In this document: positions 35,095 to 45,009 of the stretch, one piece after another
Numbering within the stretch: position 1 is the first letter of the stretch
How the letters are laid out: the number at the start of each line of letters is the position of its first letter
NCBI GenBank assembly: GCA_016648135.1
Contig: JADDOH010023696.1
Location: 25,542 to 89,541 of the forward strand
From: Agrypnia vestita
Lineage: Eukaryota > Arthropoda > Insecta > Trichoptera > Phryganeidae
Reading direction: 5' to 3'
Length of the DNA stretch: 64,000 nucleotides
Position numbers and translations under genes: made by a program
Notes under the pieces: generated by a model
The model's database searches: none
Seen by the model: only the letters and a program-made list of their open reading frames with translations
What the model was told of the DNA's origin: nothing

Positions 35095-35275
35095 TTTTTT
35101 AAATAGAGATGCGAACACGGAATTCGTGTCATATCAAAATTTTTACTATTTTCAAATTAAGCTAAAAGCTTGTGCTATGAAAATAGGTCTAACTTGCTGG
35201 TCTGGAGTGAGGTTCGAACCCGCGACCTTTGGATCACGAGGCGAGAGTCCTAACCACAAGACCACCAAGCTACTC
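35095..35275 (-). mobile_element. tRNA-derived SINE, copy C
   Basis: Reverse-complement copy of the SINE at 31.36 kb: from the left AGATGCGAACACGGAATTCG, then ATGAAAATAGGTCTAACTTG, then the B-box complement GGTTCGAACCCGCG, then AGAGTCCTAACCACAAGACC. An open frame (34970-35305) runs through it by chance. Confidence 0.8.
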
Positions 35276-35377
35276 ATATTATTAGGGCATTATCAATATA
35301 TTTAATGTTTGATTATTTAAATCGTGCATTATTTTTGAGAGAAGCTTATTGGTTTAAAAGCAAAATCACTTGCGATT

Positions 35378-35450
35378 AGCTCACTTTGAAAATAGTTCGA
35401 ATATTGATCTATTCTGTGTCCGAATTTCTATTTAATTAAAAAAATTAACT
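35378..35450 (+). mobile_element. SINE 3' body fragment
   Basis: TTTGAAAATAGTTCGAATAT followed by TCTGTGTCCGAATTTCTATT and an A-rich end matches the last third of copies A and B. Confidence 0.55.
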
Positions 35451-37700
35451 ATTGCACATTCTCATGAATAATGCTTGAATAATAATGCACTAGATAATTT
35501 GACAAAACGTATAGTATGATCACTGTAAGAATGCAGTTGAACTAATTTGCGCACAAACACAATTGAGGAGGGCGTGACCTAATCCAATATACGGCCAATT
35601 AGCTTCAGTTGCCGCCTGAAGGTTGACGAATCGTCTTCGGGTAAATGTGCGTGGCCGATATCTCAGTCAAAATCTCAGCATGGTCATACTCTACAAACTA
35701 CATACATATTATAATAATTTCATATATTATAGACGGCTGAATTATAGTCGTTAATAAGTATATGTAATTCTTACATTTATAATTTTCTTATGTCTGTCCT
35801 TTGGTACATTCATCGCATAGTAACATAAAATAAATATACACTGACAGCTGTCCATGTCACAAGGTAACACAAAACTGCTATAGTCAATTTTTTTACGTAT
35901 AAGTGTACGATTATATAAAATGATTAGATTGGAGAATCCAAACATAAGAATAATATCCCTTAAAAGGTTTGGAAATATAATGTTACATATTAATAAATAT
36001 CGCGTTATTTTTGGAAGTGTATTTATTGACCAATAAAGAAATCTTCTTTGAGAAACAAGAGGTCTTTCCAGATAAACGTGTAGTGCCCGCTATGATACCT
36101 AATGATGAATCCCCTAGTCAAAACTATTCGGTCACATCTGCCCCAATCTACAGTATTCCTAATGCCTCCGCAATGATTTCACAAAGGTTATTAAAAAGGA
36201 CTATATTAGGGACCAACCATCGCGAAGTAAAGAATCTCTTCATCCGTATACCTACGGACATTTTATAACAAATACATATGGATACATTATAATAATCTAC
36301 TTATATAGAATTACTCGGTATCTTGATAATAAAATTGTTCAAAGGGCTTAACAATATAATGTCCATCGATTGAAATGTTAACTGGAGAAGCGATAACGCC
36401 TGCAGGGACTTTTCAAGTGTCGATTTATCATGGTGGAGGAAGAGTTGAGGTCTCCGATAACAATCTGAAGGCTTGGGGCAGCAGACCGCCCCTTAAAATG
36501 TGACCACTGGTCAAAGAAAACACATCAAGATTGTGCATTTCATCCCCTAAGAATTAACAATAATTTGTGACTGAAGGGGTGGTAGCGCTTGTCATATTTT
36601 GACACGTTTGAAGCCTTTATATTGGAAATATATCAGAAAAAAACGTGTTTTGAAATTCTTGGAAGCACGCGTTGAAACGATGAAGTAAACATTTATTTAA
36701 ATCCACAAATACACGTAATATATTTAGGAACACAAAGTAATAAAACAATCAAAATATATTTAAACATAAATATTTCTCTGAAAAGGGATTTGGTGAATAA
36801 TTTAGGATGCATCATGTAATTGCCGGATGAATGTAGTCATCCAGTGATACCCGAGGGGAATCAAGAGGCCGACATGCCATCCTAAGGCCTACGGGACTAA
36901 CGAAATCATTAAATTCTTCAGAAATACGTGGCAGTGAATAACAATGACCAGAAAAAGATAAGAGATACTCATTTTTCTCCTTTAATTTGGTAATTGGGAG
37001 GTTTTCGTCTAATAGCGGATAGAAAACAGATGTTGACAAAAATTGATATTAGATATAGTGCAAACTCGTACAAATTTAAAAGAAAACTTTAGGCTTACGC
37101 TAGTATTTGAAATTTAAAATTGCGACAACACTCTTGCGCCGACATACTCTATGTTTTATCTATTGTGACAGTACCTAAATATAACATGGTTATTGTATTC
37201 TTTAATTAATGTTATATTAATTAACTATCTACCTTTTTAAATAACAAATAAAAGGGATGATAACAAATTTATCATTAAAATATGCCGAATTGGATGACGA
37301 AGGTGTAGGGTCGATATGGGAGCTATTGTTCATAAAACAGCCCTGAGTATGTGGTGAGTCCCTCTTCATTGTACACATCATATCCGTGCTGCATGGAGAG
37401 GTACTAAGACGCATAGATAACTTAAGAGAACAAAAAACACTATCAATGAAAAAAACTGCACAGTGAGAAACATGATTTCTTGCCTCTTATGAAACTAATA
37501 CGAAACTCATCACGCAGGGGAAGATATAAGGTAGCTGATAAACGCAAGGACAAAGAAGAAGACTCCCACAATTAATACAGGTACACCATATAATCATGGG
37601 ACGAGATAATATAAAATAAAAAAAAATTGCAAAATAATTACAAACAAGTGGATCAAAAGAATTTTTGAAGTCATGAAGGGTTAATATGAATTTTCACCGC
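35451..37700. other. Intergenic DNA
   Basis: No gene is supported. The frames at 35751-35945, 36011-36268, 36812-37039 and 37229-37414 have no domain. 36350-36620 and 36800-37040 are of higher complexity and could be remnants of an old element, but I cannot name it. Confidence 0.4.
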
Positions 37701-37713
37701 GAGAAGGTGAAAG

Positions 37714-37789
37714 AATGGCACATGTGAGAGGCATAAGAACACTCTCTTATGCCTCTCACATGTGCCATTCAGAGGCATAAGAGAGTGTT
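37714..37789. repeat. Two overlapping, mutually exclusive perfect hairpins
   Basis: 37714-37737 pairs perfectly with 37746-37769 (24 bp, loop AACACTCT). Alternatively 37738-37756 pairs perfectly with 37771-37789 (19 bp). The middle segment can pair either way, giving a switch-like layout. Likely made by template switching during replication, or by serial inverted duplication. Confidence 0.85.
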
Positions 37790-38119
37790 AGAGGCTAATT
37801 GCAGAAAGTGCTGCGTATATTGTGCATCAACACTCTTTGAACCCGTGGCATAATTAAGTTGAACGTTATTTTTGTCCAACCGCTTTTTTCGAAATCAAAG
37901 TTATCCTGAGATATTACAAAACTTATTTCAACATAACACTAATTTATCAAACATGACATTTTGTTCCGATGCCTTATGTCAAAATTGAATTAGAAGACTA
38001 AAATTAAAAAATTTGAAATCAGAATTTTTTAATGCTAATTATTGATAAATCTCGAAGCTACTTTAAAGGGACTTTCAATGTTCAATAAAAATTTTGATTG
38101 AAATAATGACTAAATCATG

Positions 38120-38425
38120 TCGAAAATGATATAATAATGTATGGTTATACTTTACTTAAATGTTGAAAGTTTCAGAACTCTAGCTTGTCGGGGAATTGGT
38201 GAAAAATTAATTATGAAATTCCACCACAGTAAACAAACAAACATACAAACAGAGTTAAATAAAATCATGTAATTAACATATGATTAAATAATTTATGGTC
38301 ATCCACTTTACGTAAATGTTGAAAGTTTCAGAGACCCAGCTAGTCGGGAAGTTGGTAAAAAAATTAATTATAAGATTCCACCACTACAAACAAACATGCA
38401 AAGAGAGTTAAATAAAAGCATGTGA
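38120..38425. repeat. Two-copy 156-bp tandem repeat
   Basis: GTTGAAAGTTTCAGAACTCT at 38162 recurs as GTTGAAAGTTTCAGAGACCC at 38318. In both units TAGTCGGG/TTGTCGGG, GTTGGTGAAAAATTAATTAT or similar, TTCCACCAC and an ACAAACA-rich stretch follow. A third, older copy lies at about 6990-7110. Confidence 0.75.
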
Positions 38426-39155
38426 AAATGATTTCATTCAAGATATCAATATGACCACAGGATATCGTTTCCCCGCAAGTGTCCAGTCTACTGCCGACAC
38501 GTGGCATTTTTGGTCCACAAGCCACAGCCGCAGCTTGCATCTCGGGTTTCTCTCGCGGGGTTCGTAGGATCAAAGCGTAGGATGAAGGGGACGAGAACCA
38601 TCCACCCTCCCCTTACCAGTTACATGAGCACCCATTGTACTCCATTGAGCGAAATAAATCGTATAGGTCAGCAACGTTTTGCGTCAATTAAAATTTTTTT
38701 TTTGGCTATGGGACTAAAACGGTTAAGTTCATCGTCCAATATAAAACACCGAAAACATACTCTGTAATATTTGATTGTCTACAATAAATTTTAGAAAATG
38801 TGGCTTGTAAAACTGATCATCGAGAGATCAACCATCCACCATCAGTGAATTATACCAGATAAGTCAGACAATTATTAAGGATACCTTAATTTTCACAAAG
38901 CCCCATCTAAGTGGATTAATTAATTAGCAGTTTATAAAGTGTGGCAGACGCCATCTGTGGTAACGATCCAGCAAAGTGCGTCCCAGCTGAGATGCACACC
39001 ACTGGGCAACGCAAAGTTCCGGCTGCATGCGCCATGTATCGCGAGCGCTTAGCATCAGCACTTAAGCTTCTCGCATCGACACTATGTCATTTTTATTTTA
39101 TTTAAAATATATTAATTTCATATTTTGTAAAAAAAATAGACATGCCTACATGGAA
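38426..39155. other. Intergenic DNA
   Basis: No gene is supported. The frames at 38364-38573 (minus) and 38501-38767 (plus) show no domain. 38935-39085 is GC-richer with no assignment. Confidence 0.4.
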
Positions 39156-39159
39156 TATT

Positions 39160-39275
39160 GTAAAATCAATATCCTTACTATTTATAAAATAAACGTATGT
39201 GCTATGAAAATAGGACTAAGCTGCTGAGGCTCGAACCCGCGACCACTGGATCATACAGGCAAGTGTCTTAAATAT
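39160..39275 (-). mobile_element. tRNA-derived SINE, copy D (diverged)
   Basis: TGTGCTATGAAAATAGGACT followed by GGCTCGAACCCGCGACCACT matches the minus-strand reading of copy C. The head beyond it has decayed. Confidence 0.6.
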
Positions 39276-40071
39276 TAGACACACAGTAAGCATCTCCTTC
39301 TGACAGCTCGCATACACTTCACACTAACTCTATAAGAACCTATTTGCATAGACATAACCCCTAAAATAGGAAGAAATTATATTAATTGGTTATAAATTTA
39401 TTTGATTTATGTTTTAAATTGTGAAAAATAAAAATTAAAAATATTGTTAAAAAAATATAAATATTTTTGAAATATTCACAGATAAACAGGAACATTGTAT
39501 TTCGTGTACCAGCCGCATGAATTGATAACGAGAGCCTATCTTTAGGCGATCAATTTAAGTGGTTCAGAATGCCTGCTTCATGTTTTGATTGGTTGATGCT
39601 ACGAAAAAAATACATCTGAGATGCTTGCATTGTTATGGATTATTTGAATAGTGAAGAAATTTATCGAAATATTTGTATATTTTTAATGAAACCGTCTCCT
39701 GAGACCACACGTAGGTGATTTATGTAAATTTATTATTGTTTTGGTTTATGTTAGTAAATGCTATATTTTTAAGTTGAATTGATTGGTGAAGGGTACCTAT
39801 CGTGATTGTGATCACTGTTCTGAAACGAGCCATTGATTGCAGTGTGTATACACGAATGAGATTCAACTCAGAGAGTGGTATCGAATGTCGCGTATAAGAG
39901 AGTAAGCACTAACAGAATGAGAAATGGGCGCGGAGCGAGCTGTGGGTAATTGCGTATTCCTAAGAGATTATAATTGCTACAATTTAATATCTATGTATAG
40001 CTTAGTTAAATATGATTATTTAGTATGTGTTTTCTTGTATGTGTAACTTTTAGTTTAATATAAATATATAT
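39276..40071. other. AT-rich intergenic DNA
   Basis: No gene or element end is seen between the SINE remnant and the LTR. Confidence 0.5.
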
Positions 40072-40713
40072 TGTTACGAAATGGTAAAAGATACTACATT
40101 CAGAATCCCTCGTAATATAATGTCAATGACGACAATAACTTGGAAACATCTAGCACCTTCTACCATACTCCGTATTATATACAACATTCGGGAGACGCCT
40201 GGAATTACCTAGAAGTGACGGGAACCTTTTCCTTAACTTAGAAAGGAATATAATAATCTAGGATTCGATAGAACAGCGTATCGCGTATTAAAAGCGTATT
40301 TAAAGGGATTAACTGCTGCCCAGAGGAGTTTGTTTTGACATTTCCACCGGTGCGAAGTGAGTCACGAGACGACGGTGGTGTGCCCAGTTGCAGAACGTCT
40401 GAGCGATAGATATCGAGCGAAATAATCAAGCGAGTTCTTACCTAAGTGGCGAAATAAATAAATGCGATAAATACCTACTATGTGCGACAATCAGATGTAA
40501 TATTCTAGTGAATGTTAAATAAAGAGTTCCCAGCGATAATAAACTGTTCATCGACGAGTTATTTATAGCTTAGGAAATAGTGTGATTTAAGTGTATTAGT
40601 TTAATTCGCGTTAAGTGACTTTGTCCATTTAATAAATAATGAATCATTAATTAATAAATCCTTCATTAATTTCCAAGGTTTTCATTTGTCTCCTAAAGCC
40701 ATGACCCGTAACA
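40072..40713 (+). mobile_element. Probable solo LTR of a retrotransposon
   Basis: Starts TGTTACGAAATGG and ends CCCGTAACA, so it has the TG...CA ends with a 7-bp terminal inverted repeat (TGTTACG/CGTAACA) usual for many insect Ty3/gypsy LTRs. It is 642 bp long, flanked on both sides by ATAT; because the site is a TA run this is weak as a target duplication. Inside are a possible TATA (TATTTAAAGG near 40297), an AATAAA near 40518, and GC-richer U3-like sequence. No internal coding region or second LTR is present, so the element was probably lost by recombination between its two LTRs. Confidence 0.7.
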
Positions 40714-41239
40714 ATATATATGTTTTTTTTTCAATGACATTACTCGGAAAAAGAAACTGATATGAAGTCTAGAGTTTTTATTTTTGTCATCATGTAGGTA
40801 CCTACTTACATGCAGGCATATTATAAGATATAAATAAATAAAAAAGAAAAAATAACGTTCCGTATCTAATTTTTGACAGCTTTCAATGCAATTATTGAAA
40901 ATAATTATGCATCTTTTTCTATGTATCTACATGGGATATAACGGTTTTTGTGCACACAATAACTGTAATTTCGATCATTCTTTCATGGAAAATTGCTATC
41001 TAAGTTGGATCGTCAGATCTGCTATCTTGTTTCAAAATGGCGGTTTTTCTTATTAAAGCTTCAAAAGTGCGTAACTCCATTAATATTGATAAAAACGCAC
41101 TTATATACGTGCAAACGCCGGAAGTTTTACTCTTTGTGTCATATTTAACTTATTCCATTAAATATTCCGCAATCCTCACTTAATTCAACTATTTCTTACG
41201 AAATATTCTAAAAAACACCCAAAAGCAGTGCGAAAAAAG
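40714..41239. other. Intergenic DNA
   Basis: No gene or RNA is recognised. Confidence 0.45.
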
Positions 41240-41590
41240 ATGGCCTATCGCGAAGCACTCACCGCAACAATGGCGCCGGACCGTTATGGCGGGACAATGA
41301 AAATAAAACTGCGTTAATTCCCCGCGCTTATTGCGAGTAATGTTGCCAGGTTGCCGGTGTATTTATTTATTTGTTGGCAATACCGCGAAACAAATGGCTG
41401 CGGACGGCGCAAAACACGGTGTTTCGCGGTTATCTGTAATTATCCGCGCGGGCGGGGAGCGCGGGGAAATAAAATTTATGTAGATTTGTCTTAATTGCCG
41501 GCGGCAGTGAATGGTATTTGAATAAATACCGGCCCTGCGGGTGGCGCGCCTGGTCGGGACGCGATTCCCCGCCGGTGGCCGCCATGTCGA
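41240..41590. promoter_or_regulatory. GC-rich island, candidate regulatory element
   Basis: About 350 bp of GC- and CpG-rich, non-repetitive sequence (ATGGCGCCGGACCGTTATGG, CGGTTATCTGTAATTATCCG, CCGGCGGCAGTGAATGG) between AT-rich flanks. It contains TAATTA-type homeodomain cores. The open frame at 41363-41599 (minus) has no domain and ends in plain flank sequence. It could be a conserved enhancer or an unannotated first exon or promoter. Confidence 0.35.
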
Positions 41591-41639
41591 TATTTTCATT
41601 TTTTAAATTTATTTAAAAAGTTAGTAAGAAACGTGAATG

Positions 41640-42217
41640 AAGCAAGTAACAAGTTGGCCTGAATATGAATACTCGCAAAACAAAATTGTTAATAGAATCA
41701 AACAGATCACTTCCAACGCCAAAAATAATTATCAAAAACTACCCACGAACATGGGTGCATGGGTGAGAGGTGCAATGAGAACTGGGATCCATCTCAAGAA
41801 GTAAAAGCTCGAATAGAGATGGCAAGAAGTGCGTTTCTCAGAATGAGACCTTTATTTTCTAACCGTGACCTAAGCCTACAACTTAGAATGCGTGTGGTTC
41901 TGTGTTATATTTTTGTTATTCTCTTATATGGGGTGGAGGCATGGACGCTTAACCAAGAACTAATCTAGTGGATCTATAGACGCATGTTGGAAGTTTCCTG
42001 GGTGGATAGAGGGACGAATGATGAAGTCCTTCGGCGGCGGCGTATGGAAAAAAGACGGAGAAGTGCTGCGAATTGTCGAAATAAGAAAGCTGGAGTATCT
42101 CGAACATATATTATGAGAGAAACAAAATATAGTCTAAACCAACTCATCATCCAGGGGAAAATAAGTGCTAGAGATACCTTTTGGTGGCCTGAGGGACCAA
42201 ACTATAGAACGATTTGA
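41640..42217 (+). pseudogene. Second RTE-like family, C-terminal fragment
   Basis: Reads (in two frames) CNENWDPSQEVKARIEMARS, AFLRMRPLF, LQLRMRVVLCYIFVILLYGV, EAWTLNQELI, then after a stop WIYRRMLEVSWVDRGTNDEV and YSLNQLIIQGKI. It matches the minus-strand copy at 26.17-26.61 kb and keeps more of the 5' side. An in-frame stop at 41966-41968 and small indels break it. It ends in an A-run at 42218-42228. Confidence 0.8.
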
Positions 42218-42228
42218 AAAAAAAAATT

Positions 42229-42545
42229 AATTACTTACGTACTTGCTTACCATCACGTCGTTTTCCTGTGGGGGTAAGCAAAGAGGATAGAGCGGCACAC
42301 TCTTCTGTCTTGACATAAAACTCTCGCCTCATCCACATTCATACATCTTCACATGCAAGCTCGACGGTTGTTGAGGTTTCTAACAGGACCATCTTCCAGT
42401 ATCTGGTTAATTTGGTCGTGCCACGTCTTATGCGGCCGCCTTCTCTTTCTGGCACCGTCAACACTTGCGTTTATATATTTCTTACTATTCTTTCCTCATT
42501 AACTTGCTCAAACACCACCTGAGCGATCCTTTTTTATTCTATTAA
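42229..42545 (-). mobile_element. RTE-like LINE 3' end (family of 13-15.5 kb)
   Basis: From its 3' end: ACTTACGTACTTGCTTACCA then TCACG, then AAGCAAAGAGGATAGAGCGG, the region of the last codons (CAAGCTCGACGGTTGTTGAG) and GCCGCCTTCTCTTTCTGGCA, the complement of the GRPR coding part. It stands tail to tail with the plus-strand fragment that ends at 42.22 kb. Confidence 0.8.
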
Positions 42546-43725
42546 TTATGTTAATATTAGCTTTACATTCATAAATTTACTATCATAAATTTAGCATTCA
42601 TAAATTTTTGTGGCTATTTTTCCTGCTCTAGAATAAGGTGCCACTGTAGATAAAATGTCCGCGCCTAGTTAATTTGAACTTATCAAATTGTAGTAAAATA
42701 TTTAGAGGATTGGTGCTACAATTTTTCAGCTATTTAATTTGTATACTAATAAGAAGTAAAAGTGTCAAAGTTTTTGGGTGGTCCCTCACAAATGAGGGAC
42801 CACCGAAGGAGGAGATTCACTATAGCTCTGTAAGGAGTTGAAACGTAGATAAACACGTCATCAACACATCAAAGAAAATATTTGATATGCTACTGCATTT
42901 AATTTTGACACTAAAAACGTTCATCAATCTAATCTAATTCGGTTATTCTAGATAGATCTCTTTCGGCATCATAAAAATCAGACCATAAAAGAATTGTTGC
43001 TGTTTCAATTTGTTTAATCCTCTTCTTCCTCTCTCTCTCCCTCTCTCTCTCTCCCCGTTCTTGGAAGAGCTTCGACAAACCATACCAAGCTATAGTCCTT
43101 TTCCCAAGATGACAAATTATTTTTGATTATTCGACTTACGATGACAAACAGTTAATAAATTATAAGCGTATGCGATACAATAATTGTAGCATCTTTTTTT
43201 GACTTGCTTTGAAAAATTATTTTTCAAATGCTCTTCTCTTTGCCTGTCCTCCGAGTGACGTATAATTCCTTTAATTCGACCCTCTTTCAACAGATGGCAT
43301 TGCTCATGCTAATTTCCTCCCCTGCTTCTAAACTTGCAAACTTCCCCCCCCAGAAGCGACGCCGAAAGGTTTCGCGTTGCGAGGAAATCTATTTGACTTG
43401 TACCCTTTTGGATCCTCAACGATGCTGGAAACAGTTTTGAATATTTAACAAATATTTACGAAGCCGAAACGAAGTTAATGGTTGCTCCTTGGAATAAAAA
43501 TTAGTTTGAGGTGGTTTTTGTATCCGTAGGAATTTAAAACCTAGCTGCCTAATGCTTTGTGAAACCAAATTTCATTTCACCGTTAAAAAAGTTTTGTAAA
43601 TATTTTTATTGCGCTTGAGGGATAAGTAGTCACTTGCATCTTTAAGATTTAAATAATATTATATTAAAAAATAAGTAAAAACAAACTTTTCTATAAGTTG
43701 TGAAAACATAGTTCATTTTTATTAA
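42546..43725. other. Intergenic DNA with a CT-rich run
   Basis: A CTCTCTC-type microsatellite lies at 43026-43056. At 42772-42798 GTCCCTCACAAATGAGGGAC is a 9-bp hairpin. The 70-codon frame at 43228-43440 has no domain. No gene. Confidence 0.45.
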
Positions 43726-44120
43726 TTACTAGCTGTAACCCCGTCAAAAATGACGTAATTTTATATGTCGGTTCCTTTTACCATTAATAATTTAGTCTCT
43801 TTATTTATTTACTTCTATTAAAAAAAGAAAAAAAGAAAATAAAAAAAAATACTATAAAGATGATATGGACGTTACACAAAGTTACGGGGACAGACAGACA
43901 GACAGATGGACGGACAGGCCGATTTTGTTCAAAATTTTCACACATCTTACTTATAATGTAACACTAGCTGTATGGTGGTACTGGTATGGTGGTACAAAAA
44001 TGATGGTACTTATACGTGTAGGTTCAAAGAAAAAAATATATACTATAAAGAAGTTACGGACGTTACAAGAAGTTACGACAAAAGGATGGACGGAAGGATC
44101 GTCCATCCTTCCGACAGACA
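43726..44120 (+). repeat. Dispersed repeat CTAGCTGTAACCCCGTC, copy 2
   Basis: Starts ACTAGCTGTAACCCCGTCAA and holds GACAGACAGACAGATGGACG near 43890. It has the same layout as 5955-6290 and 44541-44670. GAAGGATCGTCCATCCTTC at 44093-44111 is a short palindrome inside it. The overlapping frames at 43865-44208 are an effect of the GACAGACAGA run. Confidence 0.5.
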
Positions 44121-44540
44121 ACGAAATTGTTATTACTGGGATTATCTACGATTTAGCGTATATTTTTTGTGTGCGAAAATGCGATGTTTGCTTGTTATGA
44201 ATTTTTAATTTCGATTTTTTTTAGGAAAAAAATGTAAATTATTTGCAAACTAGTCCCATCTGTATGATTTTTTTTTGGATAAAATTCATCATAAATATGA
44301 AATCGTTAAAGAAGAAAATACATTTTTATTATTTAATTTTACACAAATTCTGCCGACGGAGAACGACCTTTGTTGATAAAAATTATTTAAACATTGTATG
44401 CCATAAACAAAGGCAATAAAACGAATTTTATATGTGCGATAGTTATGTTAAAAAAAAATAATTTTAATGTATTTTTTGATGCTCTAATGTGGTGTGACCC
44501 CTTAACACGTTTTATTGCACTGTCATTTTTAATATAAACT

Positions 44541-44670
44541 AGCTGTAACCCGTCGAAAATGATGGTTCTTTTACATGTCGGTTCCTAAAGAATAAGTATT
44601 TATTTAATTATAAAAAAGGAAAAAAAACTTTAAAGAAGCTACGGACGTAACATGAAATTATTACAATTGG
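44541..44670 (+). repeat. Dispersed repeat CTAGCTGTAACCCGTC, copy 3
   Basis: AACTAGCTGTAACCCGTCGA followed by TTTACATGTCGGTTCCTAAA, which matches TATATGTCGGTTCCTTTTA in copy 2. Shorter and without the GACAGACAGA run. Confidence 0.5.
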
Positions 44671-44992
44671 GATCTGTAAGAATAATTGTCTTTTTTATAT
44701 ATTTTTTAATGAACCTATGAATCTTTCTATGTTACTTCGGTATAAACACATAAATAAATAAATTCGGTTCAAAGAACAGAAATTTGAAGCGAGTTCCTTT
44801 TAATTTAGACAAGTTAAATTTGGTACTTAATCAATTAGCCTAGTGGAACTAAAAGACGCATTAGCCTTCAGTCTGGCCTTCCCCGACACCTCCCATAATG
44901 TATTCGGTACACACAGCTCCGACCGTCACTATTCTAAACAATCATTGTTTGTCATGTTGTTAATTTGAAAACAAAATAAACTAATTAATATC

Positions 44993-45006
44993 GTTGCCAT
45001 GGTAAC
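44993..45006. promoter_or_regulatory. Perfect RFX X-box palindrome
   Basis: GTTGCCATGGTAAC is an exact palindromic X-box, the site bound by RFX transcription factors that drive ciliary genes in sensory neurons. No gene is visible within several kilobases, so a promoter role in this window cannot be shown; a distal element or a chance match is possible. Confidence 0.35.
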
Positions 45007-45009
45007 GAG

